64,000 bases of DNA from NCBI GenBank assembly GCA_001643675.2, contig LSRY02000026.1:1255189-1319188 (forward strand). The letters are read 5' to 3'. Position 1 is the stretch's first letter, and the number at the start of each line of letters is the position of its first letter. Of this stretch, positions 1 through 11,941 are shown piece by piece. The translations under genes and the position numbers were made by a program. A model generated the notes under the pieces. The model was given only the letters and a program-made list of their open reading frames with translations, did no database searches and was not told where the DNA came from. This DNA comes from Monocercomonoides exilis (lineage: Eukaryota; Preaxostyla; Oxymonadida; Polymastigidae).

Positions 1-389
1 TGTGCATCAATATTAAATTCATTGTGTTTTGATCTGTTTTCAGCAAATTTTGAGTTTTTTTAAAGTTCAAAAGGTTTGCGTTCATTTCTAACTCTTACAC
101 ATGATAAACTTACGATTGAACATTTAAACGAATTTTTATGATTATTTTCACATGTTTTAAGCTATTAACAGCTGTACCGTTTTATTTTATGTCAGGATCA
201 ATAATAATACTTTTTCAACGTTAATTTCAAATAAAACTCAAGGGAAAACAACGATTTTTGTTTCATTTCAATATTTTTCAAAAATATTTTATGATATACA
301 GACAATAAGTTATATTTTTTATTCTCTTTCATTTTTTTTATTAAAAAGGTGAATGATTGAAAAATAGAAAAAAGAAAAGAAAAAAACCA

Positions 390-1910
390 ATTTCTTTGTT
401 CCAAAAGAAGCCTTAAAGGACTTGGCGTAATTCTTTTCGCCTTTTCTGGTTCTGATGAACGTGGTGTTGAAGGAAAAGGAGATGAAGAAGATGCAGAAGA
501 AGGTTGGATTGATTTCCACTGACCTGGTAAATACCAGGCCATAGAATTATCATCTTCTTCATAATCATTTTCTTCCAAATCAATACTTTTCGTTTCATTT
601 CTATCTTTATCTTCTTTTTCTTCTTTTTCTTCGATTTTTCGCTTTTCTTTCTTTTCTTCTTCACATTTCTTTTTTAGTGCGCCTTCCTTTTCATTCTGTG
701 AAATATCTGAATAAAAAAAATGAGAAAATATAATGGTTGAAAGAGTTATCAAAAAAATCAAATAAAAGATTATGAATATAAATATGGGTAAAGAAATAAA
801 TAACAAACTGTCTATTTGTGCATGTAAAGTAGTTATTGTGGGTGTAATTAACAAGCTCGGATTCAATCTATTTTTCAATTTTATTCGATATCTCTCATTC
901 GCTATTTGTCTTGCTTTTTGTTTTAGTGAATGCTCCGTCCACAAGTTGTCCAAAATACGCTGATTAGCTTCCCCATCTGCCCTGGTCAACGGATTTCGTA
1001 ATATATGAAAATCTGTCAAACAACAAGCCACACAGAAATAATCTCCAACCCTTTCAACTTCAAATGGCCATTGTCTTCGAAAAACTGAAAAGAGGATCTT
1101 CAGACGACCGAAAAAACGTTCCACGATGACTCGATGAGTCTCTAGCTCTAGCATTCCCTCTATTTTTGTAATGATAGCAGCCAACTCAAGTCTCATACCC
1201 ACAATAGCTGAGTAAGCCGATATTTCTTCCTTTCCAAATTGATTCAATTATTGAGGATAGTGATTTTCGAAGAGAGTGAAGTCATGAGAAGAGCTAAAGT
1301 TAAATGTGCAGATGGAACTCCTTGTCTTTACTTTGAGATAGACTTCAACATCTGCTTTCACACAATATGTGTGATGTTTCCCGCTAAAAAACTTCTTCCC
1401 GAAGTCTAATCTACCTCCAGGTCTGTTGATGGGAATGATTGTGCCGTCCAAAACAATTCCAACCTCCTTCATCACTTCAATCCTGTCAGGGCGAAATGTC
1501 AAAAACATATCTGCTAATGGAGCTCTGATATGAGAAACAATACTGTGAAGAAGTCGGACAAGAGCGTTTTAAGTTTCATAGAAAAGTGAGGATAATAAAA
1601 GTGTGAGTGTTGTTGAACCGTGATGAAGAAAAGTTAGCAGCAAGAATAACTGTTCATCAAAATTATTGATTGCTTTTTGTTTCCCTCGACGATGAGGAAC
1701 TTCCATTTGAAGAATGTGAATAAGAATATCAAATTCTTCTTTTGTGAATCCAGTGAGTCGAAAAAAAGAAGAAACCGGTTCATCAAAAAAGTCACAAGCT
1801 TTTTTGATGATGGAAATTTTTTCTTTCTTTTGAAGTGATTCATTCCGTAGTGGAATAATATTTCTCCTCTCCACACTCTTCAAAACGTCCAAAAAATTTA
1901 AATGTGACAT
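390..1910 (-). pseudogene. DDE_Tnp_4 transposase, copy A (decayed)
   Basis: Transposase of the IS5/PIF-Harbinger-like DDE_Tnp_4 group, recognised by comparison with the intact copy at 52620-54164. The start is the ATG at 1910, which gives MSHLNFLDVL like MSQINIESIL of copy D. Visible in order: N-terminal helical region (FFRLTGF), first catalytic Asp in GIVLDGT, SGKHH block, third catalytic acid in VERFFGRLK, and a C-terminal tail with WYLPGQWK, a Ser-rich linker and SPLRLLLEQRN. The second catalytic Asp (ADSAY in copies B, C and D) is missing: here the block reads EEISAYSAIVG. The frame is continuous over about 500 codons but has two in-frame TAA codons (1569-1571 and 1248-1250). The first aligns with a Gln of copies B and D. 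An intron-like AT-rich stretch ending in TTATTCAG near 705 precedes the tail. Almost certainly inactive. Confidence 0.85.
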
Positions 1911-3589
1911 TGTATAAAAAAAGAACAACTTACGTTTGATCAAAACCAAATATTGAAAATTTGCTATTGTCGATCATGATTCCAATTTTTGTGAACAAGT
2001 TTTTTATAATCAAATCAAACAATTCCACTTCAATTCAGTTTTCAAATCAAATTATTGAATGAAATAACATCATGTTAATTCCTTTGAGCAAAATTTAATT
2101 GGAATGTCAATTTTGAAGAAACAACATCTAAGTGAGAAACAAAACAATGAAGCGGATTATACGGGTTAATAAACTTTTTTAGTTCAAAAGAAACAAATCT
2201 TTATCTCAATCTGAACTTTCTTTTATTTAATCAGATTTTAAAATAAAATGGATTTTAATATCTGTTCCCAGGCATCATAGATATTACAACAGAAAGTTTT
2301 GTGATCTCTCAATTATTTCAAAAAACGTTCCCATTTTTTTCAAATTATTGAACACTAAAAGTCAATAAAAAGTTCATAATTTTTTATTAAAAATACATGG
2401 AATTTGTGATATTTTGCACCAAATCTTGATTATTTCTAAGTTGACAGCGTGATGGAATGCTCAGAATGTGGTTAGGGTTACATGAAATGTATTTCAATCA
2501 ATTAACCTTGATTTATTCTTTAAAATTGAGCTTCATTATATTCAGTTAAAATTATATGCAATCACTTTATTTTTATCGCAGCTTTATGTTTCAATATCCG
2601 ATTGTGATTGTTTACGATGTCGCTTTTCACAGAAAAAAACCACAAATTAATCAATTAATTATGGGTCAATATCACCATTTATTTAAATCCTTCAAAATAG
2701 TACTTTTTTCATTTATTAGAACAATTTTGATCATTGAAACACATAATTAAAACTAATTTCAACATAATTTTGAAAAATCTAAAAAAATTGAATAATTCGA
2801 ACAAAAAGTTGATTTTTCAATGGAAAATGAACCCGTTAATTAGAAAAATATGTGAATATATCTACATATTTGGCTCTGTTTATATATGGGTAATCATTTT
2901 TGTGATCATCCTTTTTTTCGGGGTAAGTTTATGATTATGAAAAAACAGTTTTCAAACATCAAAAATGCTTTCAGGCATCATGAATAATATCAATCATCAA
3001 CTTTCAAGACTACAATTATAATAAAAAAATGGTTTTTTTTAATGATTATTATTGGATTACCATTATAAAAAACGTAACTTGTTTGATATTTGTCTTTTTT
3101 GATGAAAAACAACTTTTACGGTTCGCATATATTGCATGAATGTTTATGATCTATTATGATGATGTTGCGCTATCCAATAGAAATGCAATCATTTCAATTT
3201 GGAATAATTTTGTCAAATGTTACTGTTTTGTATAATCGTGAACAAAAATGAAAAACAAAATCACTTTATTGTTTGTTTCAAATATGCAACAACACTATCC
3301 AATATTGCATCTAACTTTGCAATAAATTGAGTGTAAGTTGTTTAATATCTAATAATTCTCTTATTTAACCGAATATTATTGTTGTTATAAAAGTTTCATT
3401 GAATTCCATATATTTCTCGTTTTCATTTTTTCTTTTCTTTAAAAATGGCATTTTATTCTTCACAGTTATTATCGATTCGCAGTTAAAAAATGTTAATAAT
3501 GTTTTTTAAAAATATAATCTGTCTGTATTTCTAAGTCCAAAAGAAAAATTGTAACAATATTGAATTTGAGACTCATTTTATATAATAAA
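1911..3589. other. AT-rich spacer
   Basis: No convincing gene. It is AT-rich, with short open frames that lack recognisable motifs. The only structure I could assign is the diverged repeat at 2560-2930. Confidence 0.6.
2560..2930 (+). repeat. Diverged copy of the AACCGG-ended inverted-repeat element
   Basis: The order of short blocks (GATTGTGATT, ACGATG, CACAGAAAAAAA, ATTAATT.TGGGTC, then a TTTTTCAATG-like block) matches the interior of the element at 51412-51846 in the same orientation. The ends are too diverged to place. It is therefore an old dispersed copy of that non-autonomous element. Similarity was judged by eye only. Confidence 0.5.
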
Positions 3590-4150
3590 TTAATTGCAAA
3601 CAGTTCTTTTCAAAGCGAGACATTTTGAGATAATTTTTCTCCATAAACAGAAAAAATAAAGATCTCCTTCGGATTGCATTTCTTTTTCTTTTCTTTTATC
3701 TCTCACTCTCTCTTTTTTTCTTCTCCTTTTTTTCTTCAGCGCCTTCTTTGGCCTTCTCTTCTTTTCAGTCTTTCGCTTCTTTCTTATGTTTCTCTTCTGG
3801 CTTTCCTTGCTTATCTTTTTCTTTTCCATCATCTGGGCTATTTCCTAAAATTCCTTATCTTTTTTCTCTTCTCTCTTCCCTCTTCCTCTTCTCTTCATTT
3901 AATTTTTCTGTTTTCTCTTTCTCTCTCTCTTTTCCAGCCGCTCCACAAAATTTCCTTGATGCACCTCCAGAAGCATTAATAATGATGATATTGAGTGCAG
4001 ATCCTGCCAAAACGGCAGTTCAAGCCTCATTTCTTCTTTTTCACTTTCTCTCCCTGCCCCTCTTTCATCCCTTCTTCAATGGTTTCCATGAATCATCACA
4101 GAAGGAAGTGGTGCATGTGGTGTGCTCATCTGCACCTGGAAAATGAATAG
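3590..4150 (-). pseudogene. Lys/Glu/Arg-rich coding remnant (or low-complexity sequence)
   Basis: The minus strand encodes an 80-residue Lys/Arg/Glu-rich stretch of coiled-coil character, and similar charged peptides appear in other minus frames up to about 4150. Pyrimidine-rich plus-strand sequence keeps opposite frames open as well, so the coding strand is not certain. The block is richer in GC than its flanks and has the same style as 4635-6157. It may be part of the same decayed gene. Confidence 0.3.
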
Positions 4151-4634
4151 TTCTGGTGGCAGAAGGCCAAGAAGAGTTTGTTGAAAATTTTATTGTTTTC
4201 TATTTTTGGAGAAAAGAAGGAAGAGATATTGTATCTTCGTTGGCAGGGCAGAGGAAGTGAATTTGCGCGATGAGAGCGGCTTGAATAGCTGAGATGTCAC
4301 TCAGAAGATGAGATAGTGAAATTGCATATTCTGAAATGAGTCAAAAAAATTCATGGATGAGAAAGAAGAAGAAGAAGAAGAAGAAAAGTGAAAACAACAA
4401 ATATATAAGTTGTTTCATGAAAGCACAAAATTACTAATTAAAAAAATATATATTCTGACCCTTCAGTACAAATATATAAAATAAAAAGTTTCGAAAATCA
4501 CACTAAACAACTCCAAAAAATGCTCATATGACAAGTCATACATATTTCACATTTCTGTTCATCTGTTTTTGCCATTTCTCCTCTTAAATCCAGCCATTAT
4601 GAGAATTATGTGGAAACCGAAAAGTCAATCATAT

Positions 4635-5930
4635 TTACAGAAAACTTTTGATGATGTTTATTCTAGATGACCTCAAATTTGAAGCATCAGCAGAAGAAAA
4701 AGGAGAAGAAGAAGATATTGGATATGCCTGAGAAGTTTTACTGTTCGGGGAGCTCATAAAATGTGGCAGCTTATCGTTCTGCACAAACTCTTTGCTCTTC
4801 TTGTTCTCCTTCTTCAAAATCCTCTTTTTCTCTTCTATGCGTCTCCTCAACTCTGATTTCTAATTCAACTTCTCAGTCATCTTCTCGCCTGTCTTTTCTC
4901 CTTCATTCAGCTTCCTCAGCTCCGCATGAAGTTTTGCCTTCTCCTTTTCTGTCTGCTCTTTCATGAACCTCTTCAACTTCCTTGTCACTTTTAATAACTC
5001 TCCAGTCCACTTTGCCATCTCCTGTTCTCCATATTTTATAGAATAGTATCAGGTACTGCTTCATAACAGACACAAGCTCGTCCAAGTAGGAGATTATCTC
5101 TTGAAAATTGACAAGTTGAATTTTGTTGACCAAACTGGTTTTTTTCACTTGGAAGGAAAGAGGTTGCCTTGGCTGCTTATGGATGATATTGTAAATTGAA
5201 AAAGTGGATGGAAGCGAGGTTGGATGAGAAACAGGGTTTACTTATATGTCTTGTGGGCTGCTTGTACCGTTTGTGACTTCTGAGACACATCTGCAAAAGG
5301 ATGAACTGTGATAATAATTTTCGAAGTATTTGGCTTTTCTGATTTCTTTGCTTTCTCCTCCTCCTCTCTCTGCATAATCTCTTGTTTGTGCTCCTCAATC
5401 ATCATTCTCCTCTTTTCTTTGTTGTTCCGTGCCAGCTTTTTCATTTGCTTCTCACAACGCTATTCCTCCCAGAATATTATCGTTAGCGACAACATTGATA
5501 ACAAGTGAGTCAAATGCAACGTAAGTTTCGCCTTGGTAAGTGTAAAAATATTGTGCATTAACATAGGTTTATACATATAATGCTTCAGGTTCGTATCAAT
5601 CTCCTTCTTCTCATGCATCTGCTGCTTTTCGATCTTCAGCTTCTCCTCTCCATCATCCACAGACAGCCACAGTTAGAAAACAAGTTTCTTTTTTTTCCAC
5701 TTCTTGTTATGTTTGCTTCCACGAAGCCACTTCGATTGCCTTGTCGTCTTCTCTCCTTTTGCCTTCTTTCCATTCGCTTTGCACGGATTGCAGTGCCCTC
5801 ATCTCATTCTCTGCCTCGTGGTGTTGAAGCTCGATTTCTGAGTACTTCTTCTTTTCTCTTTCTCTTCCTTTCTCATTTAATATTTCTCCTGAGCAATTTC
5901 TCAACGCGCATTGTACTCATCTCACGTTGT
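4635..5930 (-). pseudogene. Charged coiled-coil protein gene, exons or remnants
   Basis: Successive minus-strand frames encode strongly charged heptad-like sequence. About 5904-5707 reads EREKKKYSEIELQHHEAENE, about 5660-5585 DDGEEKLKIEKQQMHEKKE, about 5444-5240 KLARNNKEKRRMMIEEHKQE, and about 5148-4900 and 4850-4635 carry further Lys/Glu-rich segments ending in a Ser-rich tail. The segments lie in different frames and are separated by AT-rich stretches, so this is either a multi-exon gene whose introns I cannot resolve or a decayed one. No family is recognisable: coiled coils match many cytoskeletal and scaffold proteins by composition alone. Confidence 0.4.
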
Positions 5931-6058
5931 TGATCTCTGTGAATGTCTTTCCTAACAATCTGACAGAGAAAATTTGAAAATCTTGACGAAAAAGAATTGA
6001 CGCCTGCACCGTTATCGTATCGCTGATGCTGAAACATAAGATTATTTTCTTCTTTGGA

Positions 6059-6140
6059 ATGGAGAGGAGGAGGAAAATAAAAGGAGGAGGAGGAGAGGAG
6101 GAGAAGAGGAAGGAGAAGGAGGAGAAGAAGAAGAAACCAG
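6059..6140. repeat. GGA/GAA purine microsatellite
   Basis: Almost pure purine run of GGA, GGAGA and GAA units on the plus strand. It explains the Leu/Ser-rich minus-strand frames here, which are compositional artefacts. Confidence 0.8.
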
Positions 6141-7308
6141 ATTATTTGAGAATACAACTAAAGTTAGATCAGATGGAGAAGAAGAAGACATAAAATTTCA
6201 TTATTGAAGTTGTCATTAGTGAACTTCACAAAGAAGTTGAACACTATCACTCGCAAAACGGGAACAAAGTTACTTTCCTTGAAAATATTAATATATAAAT
6301 AACATTTATTCTTATCATCAAAAAAAGAAATTCAGATCACATATATGCAAAGAAAGAAAAAGAAAGAAAAATCTTTTTATGAATATTTGTGTAAATGCGC
6401 TCAAACAAAAAAACGAAAGAAGGATGAATAAAGCTTAATCAGCTTCATGATAAATCGAAGCAATATGATGTCAATAACAAACTCCGTTATAAGATTCCCG
6501 CAGATATTTCTGTGATTTGAACATAACATTCAAAAGCCATGTTTTCAATTGGATGCTCATCTTTGGACTTTCCTTCGCTCTCTGAATTCTGTTCTTTTTT
6601 TCGGATTCTTTTTTCTCGGTTCCTTTCTTCGTTCATTTTCACTTCTTTCCTTATTAACAAACTATTTATCTTTTCATTCAAAATCTTCTTTGCAACTAAA
6701 AGTGAATTCCAAAAAATATTTTGGTTAATATTGAAGTGTAATTCATCTTTTAGGCAATATTTTGAATCTTTTTAAGCGTTTTTCCGTGCTTCAAAAACGC
6801 TTCGCAGGCATTTCAATTTTCTAAAAAGAAAGCGTTACAGCAAATTGTTCAAAAGTAACAGTTGCATTTATAAATCATTCACAATTGATCGTTCAATAGC
6901 ATATTTCATTGTTGCAATGAAAACAAACTTTATGAATTCGCTTTTTGATCAATGTCAATAGATAAATCATTGAATGATTTCTTCTCAATTTCAGTTAATA
7001 CCAATATTATCGTAAATTCAAAGCTAAATCAACGAAAGTTCTGGTTTTTTTTTCAACGCATTTTAAATTACTAATCTTATCTACTTTGAAAATGTGTAGA
7101 AAACTTGTGAATTATAATTCAATATTAATATAATACATTTCTTGATCTTTTTACTGAACAAAAATTATTAAAATATGAATAATTTAAATTGAAATAAATG
7201 TGATACATAATAATAAAACATCAAATGCCGACATTTGAAAAACAGAAAAAAATAAAACTAATGAAAAATTAGAATTTCAATACTGAAACGAATTTATTAA
7301 ATGATTGT
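6141..7308. other. AT-rich spacer
   Basis: AT-rich sequence without a supported gene. Short open frames are rich in Phe, Asn and Lys and show no domains. Confidence 0.5.
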
Positions 7309-7310
7309 CT

Positions 7311-7503
7311 GCCCTGGGAGGCTGATTCTGGACCCAAAGCCTTCAAGGGACTGTGCCGGACCGGTCACAGCACAGTTCCAGGACGGAATCAGCCTAGCCC
7401 CATTTATTTCGCTCAATAGCGAAAATTGAGGTACCAGGAAGCATTTGTTTAAAGCAAATACTTAATGGCTTGAGCAGCAGACGAATCAAAAAACGTCATT
7501 CGT
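7311..7503. ncRNA. Candidate structured RNA (GC-rich foldable island)
   Basis: A short GC-rich island in AT-rich DNA. AGGCTGATTC at 7319-7328 pairs perfectly with GAATCAGCCT at 7386-7395. Nested inside, GGGACTGTGC at 7347-7356 pairs with GCACAGTTCC at 7370-7379 with one G-U pair. Just downstream are three small hairpins: TTTCGCT/AGCGAAA (7407-7424), ATTTG/CAAAT (7443-7459) and ACGAAT/ATTCGT (7481-7503). It has no open frame of note and lies just 3' of the minus-strand USP-transposase gene. I tested it mentally against U1-U6, SRP, RNase P, 5S rRNA and tRNA signatures and found no convincing match. Strand and identity are unknown; a GC-rich mobile-element end is the alternative. Confidence 0.35.
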
Positions 7504-7555
7504 TTCAATATAAAATTCAACAAAAGCAAAATTACTCATAAATAAAACCAGAACT

Positions 7556-10500
7556 TTAAAAACAAATTGTATCCAATTTTTTCCTATCATTTAATAGTTT
7601 TCTTGTAGCATTCCCTATTTCAAACATTTCTGTTTTGCGAGAATATTTTTTTGAGGATTTTATCATCCTTTCATCTCTTATGCTTTTTTCAAGGAAGTTC
7701 ATTAACTCTTTTCCTCGGGAATCTTGTGGTGAACACACAGATCTGAAAATTTGATTACCTCGTTTCTCATAGAACAAATACGTCTTTATGGACTTCGCTT
7801 CAATTTTCCTCCATCGTATTTTATTTCCAGAAGAGTGCCTGAGTTTATAAAGAAATGAAGAAAATAAAAACAAAATTTTCATAATTGTGTCACACTTGAC
7901 AAAATATCGCGTTGTCTTTTGATAACTATCCGAGTTGTTATGGTGGGAATCATATGAGTCATCTGTATGGTCTTTCAGAAATTTTATAAGTTCATCAATA
8001 TTATTAAGTGAAGGTCCATTGGACAAGTTATTTTTAACACAGTTTGTCAGATTCCCGAATTCTCCGTCACATTCACTTTTTCCATGTTTACACAGAAAAA
8101 TGAAAGAGTTGTTCGTTTGCCTCTGACGGGAGAAGAGTTATCAGAAAGGAGAAAATGCATAAGCTGGGAATTCCGAAAGTGTGGCCCTGTATCACATATA
8201 AAATGAAGAGTTTGCTTGTCTTTAACGATTTCATCTTCCAAAACTTGTTTCAGACATTCAATGGTGAAACGGTAGTCGTGAGATAGAGCGTTTGAGAAGA
8301 AGTTAAAAATGTGCTTTTCTTTGTCTCCTTTCTTGTTAACAATGTAAACAATTACACAAAAATGTGTGATTTCCTCTTTTTCGTAATAATCTCGGCTAAT
8401 TTGGTTTTTGCAAATAGGAAGCGTCCAATTCTCTTTAAAGTCGAACAAAACCAACGCTTCCGAAAATGAAATGTTCTTTTTGATTTGATGGAAGTGCTGA
8501 CGTTGATTTGACGCCAGAAAACGATGCTTTTCAATAAGTCTTATTGTTTGTTGCTCTTGATCGTTCAATGTTTGTGATTTTGTTTTAAGATATTCTTCTT
8601 TTTTCTTCAGATGATTGAACAATTCACATAAGTTGCACAAGTCAGTTCGCCTGGAAGCCCTTTTAAGGTGTTTTGTCTTTTTGTAGAAAGAACTTTTTGA
8701 CATTTTAATATTCGTAGTTTCCATTAACTTTCTGAATAGCTGCGCTTTTGTTGTATTGATGATACGAACTTTTTGTTTTTTAATATGTGAATAAGAATTG
8801 TTTGGAGAACCATGAAAGAATGGATTATTGACGTTTGCATTTTGTAAATCTTGATGTCGATAATTGTGAAGGGTTGAAAAGTTTTGATTAGGATTTGTTG
8901 ATCTGTTTTTTGTTTCACTCAATTGGCTGGATGAAATCATTTCTGGAAAGAGAGATTGTTTTCCATTTGGTTTTGTAGATGCGGTTGAATTATGAATGAG
9001 ATGATTATTAATTGTTGTATTATTTGTTTCACAGTCTTTTGAGTTCGTTTGATAATTGCAATTAGAAGAAAATTCGTTAGAAAAAGGAAGAAATGAAGTG
9101 TCTATTTCAGATGTTATAGAACATCCGGAAGGTCGATTTGACAAATCAAATAAGGTCGATTTTTTGTGGTGATTTTCTGACGAAGAATGAACATTAGTAA
9201 TTTCATCATCATATATTATTGAAGGTGAAGTGGAATGATGTGGATTTGTTGTATTAGGATGAAGTGAATAAGAAGGATCTTGTAATAAACCATCACAATT
9301 AATGCAAACCGAACGAACATTTGTTTTCCTCTGATTCACTAGTGAAATATTATTTGAAAACGAACATTTTTGATGTGATAGTCCCAATTGAAACAAATTT
9401 GGTGAAGAAATATCGGAAACAGGAATGCATCCATGATTCTCCTGAGAGTAAACAATCATAAACGGAATTGAACCTTTGTTTATGTGAGAGTTTGTTTCTG
9501 TTGAAATTTCATTATTGATGAAGGATATTTCTCCGTCGTCACAAATATACCAGCTATCTTTGGATGATGTACATTTTGGCGATGGGTATCTGCTTCTACA
9601 CATTGAATAAAAATGACCGCTTTCTTTTGATCCTTGATGAAAAAGCAAGGCCACCAAACTGTAATTGTGGAAATTCTCTGTATAAAAAGGATAAGAAATC
9701 ATCGTTCCTTTTGATTCAGAAAACGAGATTGCGGAGGGAATATTAAATATTCTCTTTTGGTTTTTAATGTCGGATTCGAGAGTGAATGTTAAGATGTGAG
9801 GGAATAGATAAATCTTCATCGTTGAATATTGATTAGTAATTTTCTGACATTGGAAGCAGAAAGATTCTCTGTTGTTGGTATTTGTTTCGCTTGTCCTGAA
9901 TGATTTGTTTAACTCAGAAATGACATCTCTCCCATGAAGTCGAATTAATGGGGTGGATTCAATCATTCCTAATTCCAACCTCCCGCATCCGTTGCACTTT
10001 CTGGGGTAGCAGATTTTAGCTGACATTTTATTTGCAATCATTGGAGTTATAGATGAAAGATCGCTAAACAAATTTGAAAATGTCTCATAGCATTCACCTT
10101 GTTCACCGTTTTTGAGTCCATGTCTTTTTTCCCAGTTTCTTACGAAAGGCAAGGACCAAGATTGTGGGACATTATCGTTGTTTATGTTAACTGAAAAATC
10201 CAATGGTTGAACAATGTCCAGCAAACGATGCAAATAGTGTGAAATCTTCCCTTTTCGAGTTCAAAATCGTTCTGAGTGCAAATAAATAGAACGGAACACT
10301 TGTAGCATTGCAGCGAGATAACAAGTGTTTCCCATGTTTGGTAATGGATAATAAGTTTTGTTTTCTCTCTGTGTTCTAGTTTGTGCAGCGTGCTGATGAT
10401 TCTGTGAACAGCATTCGATGATTGAGCTGCAAGAATAAATTGAGCCTTGACTATTCTTTATTGAATTTTCACTGGTTTCGTTGGAATAATGCAGTTCTTC

Positions 10501-10811
10501 ATTTTTTTCAATCTCCATGGTTTCTCCATTATTGCTTTGCGATGCTAATTCTGATAAATCCAAATTTATTTCCGGTTCGAAACAGCTTTCTTCATCCATT
10601 TCACATTGAACGTCCAAAAGCGAAATTTCATCATCTATTTCCATGTGAATGTGTTCATTGTTTTTTGAATTGTTTGATTCTTCTGCTATCTGCAAATATT
10701 CGCTTCTTGTGTTGTTTTCTGTGAAATAATGATAAAGAGGATCTTCATCTTCTTCCATTTCTTCGCTGCAATTTATGACTTTGAAATCATCATCTATTTC
10801 CATTGAAGATT
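7556..10811 (-). pseudogene. USP deubiquitinase fused to DDE-type transposase (main exon)
   Basis: The upstream part (10811-10264) is acidic and ends in the USP Cys box NMGNTCYLAAMLQ; the catalytic Cys codon is near 10321-10323. After one in-frame TGA (10261-10263) the same frame runs on as 728 codons to 8047. It carries zinc-ligand-like CNGCG and CFQCQ pairs and the USP His box (LFHQGSKESGHFYSMC, near 9590-9640), followed by W..CDD and PFMIVYSQE. It then continues, in the same ORF, into a transposase-like core: TDLCNLCELF, QRQHFHQIKK, LFDFKENWTLP (8430-8455), FICDTGPHFRN (8170-8205). A frameshift near 8095-8110 moves the last motif, HGKSECDGEFG, into the frame that ends at 7556. USPs remove ubiquitin from proteins; DDE enzymes cut and join transposon DNA. 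The USP call is strong. The DDE call rests on motif pattern and on family features remembered from metazoan transposase-like proteins. One stop and one frameshift suggest an inactive copy or sequence errors. Confidence 0.75.
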
Positions 10812-10891
10812 CTGAAAGTGATAATTCTTCAACACTTTTAATTTAAGAACCCATTTAAAAGACAAACTGTTATTCTGTTGTGACAACTTAC

Positions 10892-10966
10892 AAATGCATT
10901 TCGATGATTCGGTTGAATTTTCATTTATGAAATCAGTGAAAACTTTTTCATCTTCTGGGCTTATCT
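10892..10966 (-). CDS. USP-transposase gene, candidate exon 3
   Basis: A 75-nt minus-strand exon reading ISPEDEKVFTDFINENS onward. It begins after acceptor TTTTAATAG and ends before donor GTAAGT. It joins in frame to exon 2 (AAG at the junction). The join to the main exon is not clean: using acceptor CTTTCAG at 10812-10818 creates a TAA across the junction. Either the splice site is wrong or this is another nonsense change. Confidence 0.45.
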
Positions 10967-11048
10967 CTATTAAAATGTTAATGAATGACAAAGAACAAAT
11001 TAAAGATGAACAGTTTCACATTTTTTCCAATAAAGAATTAGATCAAAC

Positions 11049-11282
11049 TTCGTTTTGATGGGGGAAGAGCAGCCTTTTTTGGAGTTCGAAAATCAAACGA
11101 CGTGTACGAGCTATTGTCCTTTGCGTGATAATAGCTTCCATGAGAGCATTCAAAGCCCAAATTGATCAATTGCGAGAGGGCATATTCCTGGCAAACACAT
11201 TTTAAAAGCGTCACTTTTGTATGTGGATTTTCTTCTCTATTATACGCAGATGCTAATCGTAAAATTATATATAGATTTCTAT
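11049..11282 (-). CDS. USP-transposase gene, candidate exon 2
   Basis: Reads RNLYIILRLASAYNREEN through PPSKRS. The acceptor is ...TTACTGAAG; the likely donor is GTTTGATC. The phase agrees with exon 1: AAC G joined to AT AGA gives Asn-Asp-Arg. The segment (a helical region followed by a GFECSHGSYYHAK block and a Pro-Pro-Ser-Lys turn) resembles the N-terminal part of long eukaryotic transposase-like proteins. That suggests the USP domain sits inside the transposase rather than in front of it. This last point is inference. Confidence 0.5.
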
Positions 11283-11342
11283 CTTCAGTAATCAAAAGTT
11301 TAAAAAAGTTTGATTAATATAAATACAAATACGAAAAATAAA

Positions 11343-11350
11343 AACTTACC
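11343..11350. repeat. Target-site duplication AACTTACC (left)
   Basis: Exact match to 13213-13220 on the other side of the foldback element. Confidence 0.92.
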
Positions 11351-11614
11351 GGCAAGTTCCAAGTATATGGACCATCGATAAAAAAATTTTTATATATTTA
11401 TAACGAAATAAAATGGAATATTAATTTATTTAAAATTAGTTATTTTTGTCGAAAAAGTGTTTTTTAACTTTCCATTTTTCTTTTGATCTGTCCCATAACA
11501 TTTTCTTGTTTTTAACAGGTTTGAAATATTTGTTTATTTTACGAAATAAACCATCTTCGAACTTATATGTTGTTATAATATAATTAGAATCGATCATACT
11601 TATTATTGCTCATT

Positions 11615-11803
11615 CTATGGAAGCGAGTATCTGTTCTGCTTGAAAATTGCTCTATTCAGATACGTCGAGCAGCTTTGGTTAATAGCAGAGAAATATGCAA
11701 CAGTCGCATTTATTCCTTGAGAAACGCAACAGAAAGGAGAGTTGTGAAACCTGATGGCTTGTTGAAATGAATAGTTGTTGGTGCTGTTTTGAATGAGATT
11801 CAT
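11615..11803 (-). CDS. 62-residue ORF in the foldback arm (left copy)
   Basis: Encodes MNLIQNSTNNYSFQQAIRFH onward, identical to the mirror copy at 12760-12948. The identity follows from the inverted arms and is not independent evidence of coding. No family is recognised and it may be a chance ORF. Confidence 0.2.
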   Translation of the reverse strand: MNLIQNSTNNYSFQQAIRFHNSPFCCVSQGINATVAYFSAINQSCSTYLNRAIFKQNRYSLP

Positions 11804-11941
11804 AAATCAACATTGGATGAAAGAATGATTTATAATGGCTTATAAAGCTTTTTGAATGTTTCGGAATGACAGAAAAAAAGGCAGAAGAATAAAATGAAGA
11901 AGAGTAAAGAAAATTTTTGAAAAAGAAAAGTGTTTGATAAG

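Noticed and set aside
3674-4146. Plus-strand Leu/Phe/Ser-rich ORFs resembling membrane proteins
   Set aside because: They arise from TCT/TTC-rich low-complexity sequence; the minus strand gives charged coiled-coil peptides instead.
7311-7503. SRP RNA, on the strength of a GGGAGGCTGA string and a CCAGG..GGAA string
   Set aside because: The GGAA lies inside a stem that pairs with the other string, so helix 8 cannot form, and the Alu-domain fold is absent.
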